Shown in pieces: positions 9,824-19,639 of a stretch of 64,000 nt of DNA; within the stretch, counting starts at the first letter, position 1, and every line of letters begins with the position of its first letter. Origin of the DNA: Isoetes taiwanensis (lineage: Eukaryota > Streptophyta > Lycopodiopsida > Isoetales > Isoetaceae); contig JAJEKV010000037.1 in NCBI GenBank assembly GCA_021234155.1, positions 558,001-622,000 on the forward strand, in the 5' to 3' direction. The notes below the pieces were generated by a model. That model ran no database searches and had not been told where the DNA came from. It was given only the letters and a program-made list of their open reading frames with translations. Position numbers and translations under genes: made by a program.

Positions 9824-11600
9824 TCATATCTGTAATGCCTAGAACGCCCGGTGTTTCCCCGGCTCTAGAACTTGCATCTTCCTTCTCCTTTAAAGCTTGT
9901 AGGTACAGACTAGCCGACGGCCTTGTATCGATTGCTCTTTTCACAAACGAGAGACCTTGACATATTTTTTTTTTGGTGTCAATAGATCACCACCGACCAG
10001 CCAAATTTGAAGAGGTTATCCGCGGCCTCATCCGTTCTTAGGGCGCCTCTTTAAAGGAACTAGCACCGCAAGTAATTTAACTTCTTCAATACTTTTTTAT
10101 TTTTCTCGACCGCTTCAAGTAATACGGGAAAGAAGAATCGCCCCGTTTCTTCGTGATGTGATCGTAATACCTTGTTTCTTCATTTGATCTGCTTTCCTTA
10201 ACTCTAGACATGAAAATCAGATCTGTCTTGTCCGCTAGTCTTGAAGATCTCCACATACCATTCGTGAGCCCTCCGTAGATCTTCTTCGACATGGAGGCTC
10301 TACCGAGCCTTCATTATTTTGGTCAGATCGTCAATGGTCACAACGCAGCCAAACTGCGAATCGATACATCTTCATCCGTTTTGGTTTTTTTTTCAGGCAG
10401 ATGTCCTCGGACCTCGCAAGCAGTTTTGCTTTTCTTTTCACATTTTTAGAAGATCCCGAAAGTTACAATCATGTGGTGAGTAATGAAATCGCGCCGAGCC
10501 GCTTTTCATAGACGCCTTTACTTTCAAAAAGATAAATTGTACATGTGGGAAAGTAGCAGAGACAACCAAAACCACTCATAATTATAAATCGCTACGAAAG
10601 CTGTTTCTTAAGAGGGGACCCCATGACACTTCTCTTTTATAAGAGACATACTAGGCTACAAAAAAGACTTGTCAAAAGAACTCGAGAATACGAAGTAAAG
10701 ACTTACACGGCCTACATTATACAAAATGGAGAATTGTTCCAACTTTAAAACATATCGGAGTAAAGGAGAAGATTATAACAAAAACACACAAAACAAGGTA
10801 GTAAAAGCAAGAGAAATGACACGTAAAACAATATGAAAGGTAGACAATACACGAGACACGATACACGTAAAATACACAAAGTTTGAAAAACATCCTAGAA
10901 ACCTAACAATAAAAGGGACACGTAAATCAATTACAAAACAAAAACAGATCAATTACCCGAGGCGCTTTGTTGGATCAAAACTTTCGCTTGTTCGCCAGCC
11001 TCCGTGCTTGGGATTTGTGCTTTTAGTCGTCGCCCACCTCTACTGGGGCCTTCGGCCGCTGCCGATCCTCTAGACGCCATAGAACCGCAAGTGCGGATAG
11101 TATGAGATCGGGGTTTTGGTTTAAACTTATATGTATGCGCTCATAATCTAGGGCCGCCGATTTACAACCAGAATTCAAATTAAGGCCCTTTTAAATTTAT
11201 ACCGCCTTTAATTAACCGCCCGTCCCCGGCTCATTTACAAATTTAAATTGTGTTTTTCTTTTTAGTGCAATTTCAAGATAACAATTAATTATTAATTTCA
11301 AGAAACGATATGTGGCAATCTACTACCACCTAATCGCCACCTACTACCTAGTAAGATCATTCCAAGAACAATCAAGACTATCGAGCGCCAAGATCCGTTT
11401 CGATCCCATTCGATCGATCGAGCCTTCAATCCATTCGATCGAGCCGCCTTCAATTCCCATTCGATGTCTCGCTGAACTATGGTGAATTCAATGCATTCTC
11501 TTGTTCTCAATTTTTCGCCCTCTATTTTTACAATGCATTCGGTTCTTTATCGCTGTTCGGAGAAGAATGCTATCTTTTAACAACAAACTTGAAGTTTAGT
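9824..11600. other. Element A, no supported gene
   Basis: The 10086-10292 reverse frame is short and basic and lacks features. Degenerate palindrome units occur near 10487 (AAATCGCGCCGAGCCGCTTTT) and 10587. The stretch 10630-10940 is A-rich with repeated ACAC/AAACAC text. The sequence after 11220 is AT-rich, with GATCGATCGA repeats near 11400-11450. Confidence 0.35.
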
Positions 11601-11697
11601 AGGATTGTGTAAAATCAAGATTTGAATCCAAGTTCTATGTGTCATGGTGTTCCTCTTGGAACAAGTTTTCAGAAGATTTCTATTCTAAACTGCAATT

Positions 11698-11886
11698 ATG
11701 AAGATGAGGCTCTTCCAAGAAGACATCCCTGGCGTATATATACAACAGGAAAGCGTGGGCACATTTGTAGCATGGCCAAAAGAACGCCCGAAAAAGGTAT
11801 GTATATTTGGATATTCAAAAAAAAAAAGAATATATCATATCATCCAAGGTGATGTTGTGAATTTTGTATTCTTTGATGCTCTTTAG
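11698..11886 (+). CDS. Element A small forward ORF
   Basis: A 62-codon frame reads MKMRLFQEDIPGVYIQQES, then VAWPKERPKKVCIFGYSKKK and a hydrophobic C-terminus. It stops 10 bp before a strong hairpin (11897-11945). The composition is protein-like but unrecognised. It may be a last exon, since upstream text in another frame also looks coding. Confidence 0.35.
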   Translation: MKMRLFQEDIPGVYIQQESVGTFVAWPKERPKKVCIFGYSKKKRIYHIIQGDVVNFVFFDAL

Positions 11887-11896
11887 TTGTTATATC

Positions 11897-11945
11897 AACC
11901 CCATGAAACTACACATTAATGAAAATATGTAGTTTCTTGGGGTTG
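11897..11945. terminator. Hairpin downstream of the small ORF in element A
   Basis: Arms of about 21 bp (left part CAACCCCATGAAACTACACA, right part its near complement ending TTTCTTGGGGTTGG) surround a short AT-rich loop. Two or three mismatches. It begins 10 bp after the ORF stop. Position suggests RNA 3'-end formation or a palindromic insertion; function inferred only. Confidence 0.45.
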
Positions 11946-12037
11946 GTCATAACGGGCCGGAGGGCATCACAGATTCAATGTTTTCGACATTGCATATAAA
12001 AAAAAAAAATAAACTAATGACAGAAAAGTATAGTGCA

Positions 12038-12120
12038 AAATTGCGCCAGCGCGAAGTTTGTATTCATATTCCAAAAAGTTATGTACATTTCTTCTTCGCA
12101 AAATGCGCCAGCGCCGAATT
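12038..12120. repeat. Element A palindrome cluster 3 (two units)
   Basis: AAATTGCGCCAGCGCGAAGT and AAATGCGCCAGCGCCGAATT begin about 62 bp apart. They share the GCGCCAGCGC core of cluster 2. Confidence 0.7.
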
Positions 12121-12291
12121 CTTTCTATCTCTACAATATGTCGGGCCAGCCCACTTCATCCGCCTAATCCCGCAAGAAGTCCCACCTGAACCACCCTCGA
12201 TATGACAGATCCTCATCTTTCCCGAGGATGTCGAAGTCTCCAAACCAGAGTGTTGTATCGATCCCCGATACTATAAATCAAATCCTTGTAC

Positions 12292-12540
12292 TTATTTGTT
12301 GGCATGAGCCTTACTAAGAGCATGAGGAGTCCGATATGTCCATAGATGCGATGGAAGTGTACCCATGGCCCCGATACAGCCGCCTAATGGATTCTCCAAC
12401 TCTCTTTGAACGTTTTGAACAAAGACACTCAAGTAATATCTTGTACGTGGTCCAGAGTTGATGGTCGCCCGTGGAACTAGAAAGCCCATTTGTATTTGAA
12501 CCAGCCAAAGGTCCATGCATAAGGAAAATCCATGGCACTA
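12292..12540 (-). CDS. Element A unknown reverse ORF
   Basis: Two overlapping 74-codon frames are open. The more protein-like one (from 12516) includes GFLVPRATINSGPRTRYYL and VFVQNVQRELENPLGGC, which suggests a beta-rich segment and an amphipathic helix. It lies between palindrome clusters 3 and 4, as the locus B genes lie between theirs. The family is unknown and the frame uncertain. Confidence 0.3.
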
Positions 12541-12574
12541 GAACGAGAGAAAGTAATTAGCACGATCTATTTAT

Positions 12575-12699
12575 ACGCTACCGGGCGCGATTTGTATAGA
12601 GCCGTATGAAATTGAAATGCCAACTAAAACGCTACCGGGCGCGATTTGATTAACCTAGTGGAAAACGAACCCAAAATAGAAATGCGCCAAGCGCGATTT
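12575..12699. repeat. Element A palindrome cluster 4 (three units)
   Basis: ACGCTACCGGGCGCGATTT occurs at 12575 and 12629, and AATGCGCCAAGCGCGATTT at 12681. The period is 52-54 bp. Confidence 0.78.
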
Positions 12700-12919
12700 C
12701 TCCCATTCCAACATATTATTCTAACAAAATACATAATGCGTAATGAGAATAATGCGAGAATGCGTAATTCAAAATATAAAGCCGCTTAGATATTGTTTAG
12801 TTCTTTATTTACTCCTTGTTTAACTCCTTGTTTAGTTCAATATAACTCCTTGTTTAGTTCAATATTTAGTTCATTGTTTTAGTTCATTATTTAGAACAGA
12901 TAGAGGAAGAGCTAGTGAA

Positions 12920-12969
12920 GATCTATGATCTTGCTCTATGATCTAGATCATAGAGCAAGATCATAGATC
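12920..12969. repeat. 50-bp perfect palindrome
   Basis: The two 25-bp halves meet at the centre GATCT/AGATC and match perfectly, with no loop. Each half contains GATCTATGATC and TTGCTCTATGATCT. It lies in the middle of element A, close to the switch from leftward to rightward genes. Confidence 0.9.
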
Positions 12970-13780
12970 GATATGAAATAGAACGAGATAGAGTAATATG
13001 ATATGATAGAGAACAGATATGATATGAAATAGAACCGATGCATGTAAAAGTAAATAACATGCTTTATGGAAAATAACTACTTTATGTAAATAACAGTAAA
13101 TACTAACCCGAGAAACCTTAAGAAGTGATTCGAGAAGCCTTAAGAAGCCGAGAAAAAGCAATAGCAGCTAATTTGGAGAAAAAGCAATAGCAAATTTTGA
13201 GAAGCTTTAACACAAAAACCAAAGTTATTCAAAGTCGAAAAAGCCAAAAAACCGTAAAACCTTGTATAGAGCCTACAAACCTTGTATAGAACCTTGTATT
13301 GAGCCGAAAAAGCATATAGAAGCCTAAAAGCATATAGAAGCCGAAGTTTAAAGCGTAAAAGCGTAAAAGCCGAAGTAGAAACCTTTTAAAAAAAAAAAAC
13401 CTTTGAGCCGAAAAAAAAAAAAAACCCTAAAGCGTAAGATTGTAGAAGCAGTAAAAACTCGAAGCGCAGATAAAAACAGATAAAAACAGATTGTAGAAGC
13501 CGAAAAGCGCAGATAAAAAAACAGATAAAAAGCGATAGAAGCCGAAGTTTAAAGCGATAGACGCCGAGAAGCCGAGATTGAAGCGTAAGCCAAGTTTGAA
13601 GCAGATAATAGAAGCCGAGAAGCGATTGAAGCAAATAGAAGCCGAGAAGAAATTGGAAGCGTAAAGCGAGAAATTGGAAGCTACGAATGCCCGGAATTGG
13701 AAGTTTAAAAGTGAGAGAGAAAAGTTCAAAACGAATGCTAACTTGAAATAATAACGCTTTCAAAATTTTGTACCCGCCAT
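12970..13780. repeat. Low-complexity purine-rich tract
   Basis: Degenerate repeats of AGAAGCCGA, AAAGCGTAAAAGCC and AGATAAAAACAGAT units fill about 13090-13730. Before them lies ATATGATATGAAATAGAAC-type text. The long reverse frames here (Phe/Leu-rich) come from the purine bias and are not genes. Confidence 0.75.
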
Positions 13781-13799
13781 TATAACTTCCGCATGAAAA

Positions 13800-14070
13800 A
13801 TTTATTGCACGGGTTAATTGTTTTAAGGACCATGAAGTTTATCCCTTGTAATAACAATGTTAAATTTATTATAAGGGTTATTATAGGATACCAAGGTTAT
13901 CCCTTGTAATAATAAGGTTAAATTTATTATAAGGGTTATTATAGGATACCAAGGTTATCCCTTTAATGGTTAAGTTAACCTTTTAAGGTTAACCCTCATA
14001 AGGGTTATCCTTTTACAAGGTTAAAATTTATTACAAAGGTTATTATAGGATACAAGTTATAAGGCTAATA
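13800..14070. repeat. Tandem AT-rich repeat
   Basis: A unit near 65 bp containing GGTTATCCCTTGTAATAA and TTATTATAAGGGTTATTATA is repeated at 13840-13970 and decays to about 14060. Several short inverted matches (AAGGTT/AACCTT) could form hairpins. Confidence 0.7.
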
Positions 14071-14227
14071 AGTAGAGGGTTTTATTTATATATAATGTTG
14101 AGGAAAATAACTTGGGGAATCCCATTATATAAATAGAATGATCAAATAGAATAAGACATATGAGGCTTTCATTTATGAACATGTTATTGAGAGGTTATTT
14201 GGATATGCTAACTTACTATATATTTTT

Positions 14228-17200
14228 ATGCATTCTAGGTCAATGGCATGCAAAATGCTAAAAAATAAAGCCCCTAATGATGCTGATCAAGGCAAGGAAA
14301 AATCCCCAACTAATGAACATGATGGCCAAGGAAAGGAAAATACCTCAAATGATGTTCATGATGGCAAAGGAAAGGAAAAGACTCCAAATGATGTTGATGA
14401 TGGCAAAGGAAAGGAAAAAGGCCTCAAATGAAAAGGATGATGCCAAAGGAAAGGAAATTGTAATTTTATACTCGGGTCGATTGGAAAAACAAAAGGTCAA
14501 GATCCCGTGATGCATGCAAATGCAGAGAGGCAAGAGGGAGAAGGGATTATTGTTCTAGCAGATCCTATCAATGCAAAGTGAATGATGAAAGATTAGGGGA
14601 GGACAAAGTTAGGTGTGGCAATCTCAAAATTATATGACAATTGGAAGGAAAAGGGTTCAGTGCAAACAAGAATGCCTAGCTTTGTGTGAAGCAACTAGAG
14701 GTTCCAACTATTGTTGCATGGCCTAGGGACAAGATTCAACCGGAGGGGAACTACACGTTTCCTATAGATGTAGAACCATTGTCAACAATGTTCACACAAA
14801 AAGTGTAGCAAGAGGCCACTTCCAACTTTCAAACATTATCCCACCAAAAGATGCAAGTCGATTATGATTGTTCTCCGAAGCTATGATGAAGGTTAGAGGA
14901 GGTGAATGTTGTTGGGCTTCTTGTGTTAGAATGTTCACAATAGAGGAGTTGGTGGGAGCAAGAGCTACATATCAGGAACATAAGTGTGATAGCGGGAGGA
15001 ATTTCATGTACACCATATTTGGCTATGCAATTCAGTGATGAAAGATCAAAGAAGAAAAGATTCCCATTGAATGGAAAGTGGATATGTTCAAAAGCATGGA
15101 TGGCTATACATGGAATTCCAACCTCTTCTTGGCACAACCGGCAAAAAGAGACATGAAAATGGTAGTAAAATTGCATTGCATGGGAACACCGGCCCGGTAA
15201 GGCCTACCTCAAGAACTATAGCTGCAAAGGAAATATTTGAAAGATATGTGGATTTCAATGCGTAAAACATGCCACATAAGAGTAAGAAGGATGAGTGGTA
15301 GAGTTATTGTTGAAAAGAGATTGCCATCCCATTGTACCCGTAAGAGCATATTAGAGGAAATAAATGCATTGCTTCGGGAACTTGGAGTGGCCTCTATATC
15401 CAGCCCAGCTTTTAGTAGGCTATGGAATAAGCATTTCAAGCATGTGACCATAGCAACTTCAAACAACTTTGCCAAGTGCAATTTATGTGCTAAGCTGAAG
15501 GAGACACTAGATAAGACCTGGCAACCAAGTCTAAGGGCAAAGATAAGGGAACATATGAAGGACCATATGACGATCAACTATCATGTAGATCAACTTATTG
15601 GATGTGGAGGACCTTATCCGCAATGGAACCTAATAACTATCTATGTATTATACATGATAAAATGGACCAACAGAAGACTTGTCTTCCACAATTCAAGTAC
15701 ATTCCTAAGTCATGTGGAAGATCATACCCTTGCGCAGAGATTTCAATGACTGGGGCAATATTGCATGGGCAGTCTCGGACTTATTATGGCCATTTCAGTT
15801 TTAGAGTTGTGGAGTGATGGTCCAGATTTTCACATTGGGAGTATCATGAGGTGTTTAAGAAACTATGAGAAGGGTTACAATGGTCACCTCATGAGGATCC
15901 CAGACTAGCCGTGCACTACATAGTGCATTGTTGGATGGAACCCCTAATAGTATTGAAAAGTTTAGCAAGGCAAGATTTAGGAGGAATGGACCTAATGAAC
16001 ATGTTGGAGCTTCAACATCTCGTGCTAAACCCTCGAGATCTGCCCGTAAAAGCTCCTCTTGCAACTAGATAATTGTGCTGGTCAAAATAAGAATAGGTGG
16101 ATGTTTTCTTTCCTATCCTACTTAATGTACCGTGGGTATTTTTGAAAGAGTCAATTTGGGGTTCCTAATGCCCGGACATACTCATGAGGATGTGGATGCA
16201 TTGTTTGGAAAATATAGTCATGTATTGAGACAGCAGACAGTTACCAACTTTCCCAGGCTATTGGAAATATTTCATGGATGTACAAATCCATCTCCTATAG
16301 GATCTATCATAGAAGAAGTGCCTGATTGGAAGAGTTTTGTGGATGGTTATGCTCTCGACATGGAAGGTCATTCTAGACCCTTCAATTCACTTTTGGGTGA
16401 GAGAAGGGATTCCAATCATGCAATGGAAAATGAGACCTTCAGAGGAGAAGTGGAGAGGTGGGGCAGAAATTTGGCGCAGGGATGCAAATGGCAAGCCTAT
16501 GATACCTCCTGGTCAACCAAAAGCTCTAAAACCAACTGAAGAAGTCAAGCAATTGGGCTTGACTAAGGATGGCATCAATGACTACATCAAGCATTGGCAA
16601 ACTAATTCAGATGAGACTAATCGCATTGATAGATTATTGGAAGAAGGTGATCAACTTGTTGGATGAGGTAGACACATCCTCGTAACACACCGCCGGAAGG
16701 GTGGTTCCCTAAAAGTAAGTGGAAAACATTAATGGGTGCCGACGAAGATGATGGTACCATTAGTAGCATTGTGAAGGCATATGCTCCTCCTCAATCTGAT
16801 AAACACTATGTTGGTCCTAAGAAGGATAGGCCAAAATATCTAGGCATGGATTGTTATGAACCTTCTACTGACGTGGAGTGCCACCAATTTGTAGTAGTAA
16901 AACCAGCAGATCTAGAGACCTATCCAGTGTGGTTGGGATGGACTATCTCGGATATTTGCAAAGAAGAAGGTGATGTTAACTTCAATAAGGTGCGCGTGGA
17001 ATGGTGGTGTCCAAAGACATCGGGTTGAGTAATGTCACCGATAAAGAAAGATATTCAGATTGTTGGACAAAGAGGTGGAGGAGAAATCCTAGTGATCCTG
17101 ATCTTTGGCTAGACATTGAAACCGTATTGTACTCATGGACTCCAAAAACTATTCCTAGTAAAACAGCGAGAGTTACAATACCTCAGGATGTAAGGAATAA

Positions 17201-17240
17201 GGTTCTCATATCCTTGGGGATGTTGGTGGAAAAATGATTC
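14228..17240 (+). pseudogene. Element A transposase-like gene (DUF7869 type), frameshifted
   Basis: Coding text runs forward through at least eight frame changes. The N-terminus (14228-14410) is a tandem of a unit ending GKGKE. A middle part (15300-15600) has a zinc-like FAKCNLCAKLKETLD. The best block spans about 16060-16260: a LDN-type motif followed by NKNR, an aromatic helix, then GFLMPGHTHEDVDALFG. An LDN-x-NKN motif followed by GHTHEDxD is characteristic of DUF7869-type proteins, which are widespread in eukaryotic mobile DNA; I take them as RNase H-like DDE enzymes. The C-terminal part (16730-17240) has WLGWTISDI and an end 215 bp before the right inverted repeat. Likely the enzyme that moved element A, now broken. 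Confidence 0.72.
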
Positions 17241-17455
17241 TCAGTTACTATGTATCAATCACTTTTAATAAAAGTTGTGTACTACTTGAGTTTCATGATA
17301 TATGATTTTGTAATTTGAAGTTAAGGTGTGAATTTATATTCCCGTGTGTGATTATATGTTAACGTCTATTCTAGTCTAAGGGCAACAAAGTTACTAAAAA
17401 AGTGAATTTAACAAAGTTACTAAAAAAGTGCAATATAAAATTTATCCCAAAATTA

Positions 17456-17487
17456 AGACATAATCCCAATTTAATTGAATGATGGTT
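17456..17487 (-). repeat. Element A right terminal inverted repeat
   Basis: It ends AATTGAATGATGGTT and is a perfect 32-bp reverse complement of 5325-5356. TAAT follows, then TCCGGCCAT, which continues the gypsy1 integrase reading. Confidence 0.92.
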
Positions 17488-17491
17488 TAAT

Positions 17492-18750
17492 TCCGGCCAT
17501 GTAACACTTCAACATTAGAAGTAGCTACGTCTGGCCGGGTATGAAGAAGCAGATAATCAGACATATCCAAGAATGTCAGCGGAGCCAGCAGACAAGGGCG
17601 GAACAATTTTGAATTCCAGGAGTTTTGGAACCTTGGGCGGTGCCAGACGCCAAGTGGAAAGTCTTCAGCATGGTTTTCATAGCGGGCCTTCCAAGGACAA
17701 CAAGAAGCTTTGAAACCTTGATGGTTGTGGTATATAACTTATCAAAAGGGCACATACTTGCCATGCCACACCATAGACACCGCCTTGGATCTAGTCGTGT
17801 GGTCTACATAAGAGTTCTTTTAGGCTGCATGGAATGCACAGGTCGATCATCACCAATAGAGATCCGAAGTTCTTTAGCGACGTTTAGCAAGACTTCTTCA
17901 ACACGAGCTGCACCAACTCGTTGATGAGTTTTGCTTATCTTTTGCAGTCAAATCGGCAAAGGGACTGCACCAACACAATTTTGGAGAGCACGTTGAGAAA
18001 CTATGATTGGAACAAGTAATCCAAATGGGCCGAGTACATCCACCTGGTCAATTACGTACAATAATATGAAGCAAGAGTCATCGAAGATGTCTCATTCATG
18101 ATCAGTTACAGTTATCAATGCTTGACCCTAGTTATGTGGCATAATCTAGTGCCCAAGATGGAAGTTTCTCAACAACGACAGCATATATGCGGTAGCTTTT
18201 AGTAGAAGTGTAAGAATATCTTCAAACAGCATGGGCATATCTGAAGAGTCTAGCAGATAGACATAAAACTCCTCGAGAGTTGTTTCGCTATGAGAGATAA
18301 AGTTTGGCTCAAGTAAAGGTTAAGTAAGAGAAGCTTCGCATCGGCAATTGTAAGAAGCTCGCCCTAGGTGGCCCGGTCCGTTCAAGATCTTGGAGAAGAG
18401 TGGGCTCTCAGGCCTACAAGTTGGATCTCTCGGCCCACCTTAAGGTCTTCCATGTGAGATTATTCAAAAGGCACGATCCTAACCTTGATGAGGTTTTGGA
18501 TACTCCAATTTTGTTGGAAATGACGGAGGAACAAGTTGAAATTGTGCCTGAATTACTTCTTGACAAGTCATTCAAGAAGACTAGGAGGTCCCAATTCCTC
18601 CGGTATTTGGTCAAGTGGAAGCACTTGCCCGTGGAAGACGCGACATGGGTATTGAAGCAGGATTTGGAGAAGCAATACCCAGAGTTTAGGAAGGAGTTTG
18701 ATGTGCGAGTCATCTCCGATTTGGTCGACGCCGACTTGCCAGGAGGTTAG
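17492..18750 (+). pseudogene. Gypsy1 integrase core and chromodomain remnant
   Basis: It resumes the integrase cut by element A. WPGMKKQIIRHIQECQ completes the zinc-binding region, with the final Cys changed. VPDAKWKVFSMVFIAGLPR matches the first catalytic block, but the Asp of 'MDFI' is replaced. Decayed middle text follows. From 18400 a frame gives the C-terminal SH3-like ending and a chromodomain (FLRYLVKWKHLPVEDATWV, near 18595-18650) followed by LEKQYPEF. Chromodomains steer this lineage to chromatin. The chromodomain is intact; the catalytic part is dead. Confidence 0.85.
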
Positions 18751-18759
18751 CTTAGTATG

Positions 18760-19600
18760 TTTCTTAGTTAGCCTTAAGTTCTGGCTCATGTATTCTAGTT
18801 AGTAGAGTGCATGTGCCAGAATCTTGGAACGTGTGGGCGATGATGGGATACGCCTTTAAGGCATTCTCTAGGCCAACACGCACCAAGAGGTGCGCACGAC
18901 CATTAGGGTCATGTGAGTCAGGAATGAGGCATGGTGGGCGATGATGGGACATCGATCGGATGCTCTCTATGCCGCTGATGCGGGTACGCGACACCGGGCC
19001 GTAGGAGGGTCATGGTGAAGGTTAAAGTGATCATGCTGATGATGGGATCGCGGAGACGTTCCCTAGCTTAAAACCCTTGGGGCATGATGCACTGGGGTGT
19101 ACTCGATCTGGGGGATCGTGTACAAGGTAGCACTTGATCATGGGCGATGATAGGATCATCTTAAATGGTCCTTAAGCTCAAATCCTTATGGGGCCATGAT
19201 CGGGTGCAAGGTGGTAGGGTAACCTTGAGCTGGTAGTTCGGCTCAAGGAGGTAGGTAAGGGGGGTGGTCCCCTAAAACCACAAACTTATTAACTTATATA
19301 ACGTAATGTGCTACTTGTGCAGGCCAGTGAAGGGAAGCATGAAGGAGGGAGCACGTTACGAGAAGATAGGAGTCATAGATTTTAGACTAACTATGAACTC
19401 CTAAATTTGTTTTAATAATATTATATGTGTATACTTTTATAATAATAATTGTTATAGCTATATAATGTTTTTATAAACTTATAAATATAGCTTTATAATT
19501 ACATAATAAGTAATTAACGAAAAGTTGATCTTTTCAATAGAGTTAAGTTCATATATTTTTGTTGTTGTTTTGCAGGAACAAGGTAGGTTCGTCACCTTAG
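18760..19600 (+). other. Gypsy1 3' untranslated stretch with repeated motif
   Basis: A motif near GGGCGATGATGGGAT recurs at about 18835, 18937, 19031 and 19142, each followed by a short C/T-rich segment and 'AAGC/GGCAT'. No gene is seen. The equivalent reverse-strand part of gypsy2 (60900-61200) also has CGATGATGAGACC-like text. Confidence 0.55.
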
Positions 19601-19602
19601 TG

Positions 19603-19639
19603 CAATGCTGAGGACAGCATTGTCCTAAGGGGGGGAGAA
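19603..19639 (+). promoter_or_regulatory. Gypsy1 hairpin plus polypurine tract
   Basis: AATGCTGAGGACAGCATT can form a 7-bp stem with loop AGGA. After a short gap comes AAGGGGGGGAGAA, the polypurine tract that primes plus-strand DNA, directly before the 3' LTR. Gypsy2 has the same arrangement. Confidence 0.8.

Larger units (their letters stand above)
5325..17487 (+). mobile_element. Element A: 12.2-kb DNA transposon with cargo ORFs
   Basis: The ends are perfect 32-bp inverted repeats (5325-5356 and 17456-17487), flanked on both sides by TAAT (5321-5324 and 17488-17491). Removing the element and one TAAT rejoins the gypsy1 integrase codons Asn-Ser-Pro to a Gly-His segment, matching gypsy2. Inside are leftward ORFs in the left half and a rightward DUF7869-like transposase pseudogene in the right half, next to the right end. 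Short GC-rich palindromes are scattered between ORFs. A 4-bp duplication does not fit hAT (8 bp), Mutator (9 bp) or CACTA (3 bp); TAA as a 3-bp duplication is an alternative reading. Superfamily left open. Confidence 0.88.

Noticed and set aside
12292-12540. Homology between this element A ORF and locus B gene B6
   Set aside because: A faint shared pattern of aromatic residues and Val-Gln-x-Val was seen, but it is too weak to claim by eye.
13386-13763. Long reverse frames rich in Phe and Leu
   Set aside because: They follow from the purine-rich low-complexity repeat on the other strand; both overlapping frames are open for the same reason.
5325-17487. Element A as a Helitron or Maverick/Polinton
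   Set aside because: There is no Rep/helicase, polymerase B or capsid text. It has inverted ends with a duplicated TAAT, which Helitrons lack; Mavericks have 5-6-bp duplications and much longer ends.
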